64,000 bases of DNA from Pseudomonas brassicacearum (lineage in GTDB: Bacteria > Pseudomonadota > Gammaproteobacteria > Pseudomonadales > Pseudomonadaceae), in contig NZ_MOBJ01000034.1 in NCBI RefSeq assembly GCF_003732225.1, positions 310,001 to 374,000 of the forward strand. Reading direction: 5' to 3'. The notes under the pieces are model-generated. The model searched no databases, had not been told where the DNA came from, and saw only the letters and a program-made list of their open reading frames with translations. Positions 63,050 through 64,000 of the stretch are shown in pieces. Each line of letters starts with the position of its first letter. Position 1 is the first letter of the stretch. Position numbers and translations under genes: made by a program.

Positions 63050-63157
63050 TTCGGGGGGAAGCCTATGTAAAGATTGGGAGCGCGCGACTGACGCACACTC
63101 CTCTAGCAAATCAAGGAGGCAGTCTAACGGCTGTGCACACTTGATATGGAAATGGTA

Positions 63158-64000
63158 TCAGCCATCTGATGAAGCATTGCTGTCAGGGGTCACGTCCCCA
63201 ACACGCTTTTCCAGCTGTCGCAGACGTCGCGCGATGTCATCGAGCTGACGGATACGTGCCGCGCTTTTACGCCACTCGGCAGCCGGTTGCATGGCCGTTC
63301 CGGAGGAATATGAACCCGGCTCGGTAATCGAGTGAGTCACCATGGTCATTCCGGTCAGGAATACGTTGTCGCAAATATCAATGTGCCCAACCAGCCCTAC
63401 ACCACCCGCCAGCATGCAGTGCTTGCCGATTTTGGTGCTGCCGGAAATCCCCACGCACGCCGCCATGGCGGTGTGATCACCGACCTGCACGTTGTGGGCA
63501 ATCTGAATCTGGTTATCGAGCTTCACGCCATTGCCGATGATGGTGTCGGCCAACGCACCGCGGTCGATGGCGGTATTCACGCCAATCTCCACATCGTCAC
63601 CGATCAATACCCCACCGACCTGGGCGATTTTCTGCCAGATGCCTTTTTCGTTGGCAAAACCAAAGCCTTCACCACCGAGCACGGCGCCGGACTGAATGAC
63701 CACGCGCTTGCCAATGCGAACGTCGTGGTACAGCGTCACACGCGGGGCCAACCAGCCGCCCTCGCCGATCTCGCTACGCGCACCAATGAAGCAGTGCGCA
63801 CCGACCGTCACGCCTGCGGCGATTCGCGCAGCACTTTCGATCACGGCAAACGCGCCGATACTCGCTGCCGGATCAACCACTGCATCCGCCGCCACAACCG
63901 CTGTCGGATGAATACCGGCAGCAGCCTTCGGCTTGGGATCGAACAGGTGGGAAACCCGCGCATACGCCGCGTACGGATCGGGCACAACCAGCGCATCACC
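63158..64000 (-). CDS. lpxD: UDP-3-O-(3-hydroxyacyl)glucosamine N-acyltransferase, N-terminus off the window
   Basis: The third enzyme of lipid A synthesis. About 280 C-terminal residues are visible: hexapeptide repeats (IGAFAVIESAARIAAGVTVG; VQIGDDVEIGVNTAIDRGAL), catalytic His region in QIAHNVQVGDHTAMA, and a C-terminal helix (RIRQLDDIARRLRQLEKRV). The frame runs off the right edge (ALVVPDPYAAYARV…), so about 70 residues are missing; a GTG at 63985 is internal. Confidence 0.95.
   Translation of the reverse strand, partial: GDALVVPDPYAAYARVSHLFDPKPKAAAGIHPTAVVAADAVVDPAASIGAFAVIESAARIAAGVTVGAHCFIGARSEIGEGGWLAPRVTLYHDVRIGKRVVIQSGAVLGGEGFGFANEKGIWQKIAQVGGVLIGDDVEIGVNTAIDRGALADTIIGNGVKLDNQIQIAHNVQVGDHTAMAACVGISGSTKIGKHCMLAGGVGLVGHIDICDNVFLTGMTMVTHSITEPGSYSSGTAMQPAAEWRKSAARIRQLDDIARRLRQLEKRVGDVTPDSNASSDG

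Overview
The window is a chromosomal segment of a Pseudomonas, most likely of the P. fluorescens group. Three things support this. The gene order matches Pseudomonas: dgkA-erdR, recX-recA-cinA, mutS-fdxA-rgsA-rpoS-nlpD-pcm-surE-truD-ispF, and ispD-ftsB-eno-kdsA-pyrG-tilS-accA-dnaE-rnhB-lpxB-lpxA-fabZ-lpxD. The intergenic DNA carries the REP family with core GGGAGCGAGC/GCTCGCTCCC. A LysR-adhC-fghA formaldehyde cassette lies between ispF and ispD. Species cannot be fixed without comparison.

Layout. 1-7556: LysR-type regulator (5' end off the window), diacylglycerol kinase, an ErdR-like response regulator, a DTW-domain protein, a small secreted protein, an orphan ribbon-helix-helix protein, a LOG-family protein, recX, recA (with a LexA-like box) and a CinA-type amidohydrolase. 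7639-36093: an accessory island on the minus strand between cinA and mutS. It holds two complete contractile tail modules of different ancestry. One is P2-like (22189-34443) and one is Mu/SfV-like (8736-21984). I see no capsid, portal, terminase, integrase or replication genes, so this is a tandem R-type tailocin (phage-tail bacteriocin) locus. The holin lies at the promoter-proximal end and the endolysin/Rz/Rz1 genes at the distal end, so both particles seem to share one lysis system. One S24-type repressor (35350-36093) lies upstream. 36284-64000: core genes for mismatch repair, stationary-phase control, formaldehyde detoxification, isoprenoid and CMP-KDO/lipid A precursors, CTP, tRNA lysidine, fatty acids, DNA replication and lipid A; lpxD runs off the right edge.

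Regulation of the island can be read from the DNA. A sigma70-type promoter (TTGACT-17 bp-TATTCT, 35191-35219) contains a TGCA-N4-TGCA palindrome between its hexamers, with two more palindromes upstream. A related TGCA-N7-TGCA element precedes the repressor gene. The transcript would have a leader of about 340 nt with two short ORFs and an intrinsic terminator that falls inside the second ORF. The repressor has the Ala-Gly site and Ser/Lys dyad of RecA-cleavable proteins, so DNA damage should induce the locus through the neighbouring recA. Both tail modules carry a -1 programmed-frameshift signal in the gene upstream of the tape measure: T TTT TTC in the Mu-like module, and overlapping T TTT TTA / T TTA AAC in the P2-like module.

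Two small features are easy to miss: an Rz1 lipoprotein gene lying entirely inside Rz in another frame, and the sRNA RgsA between fdxA and rpoS, with its RpoS-like promoter region and terminator visible.
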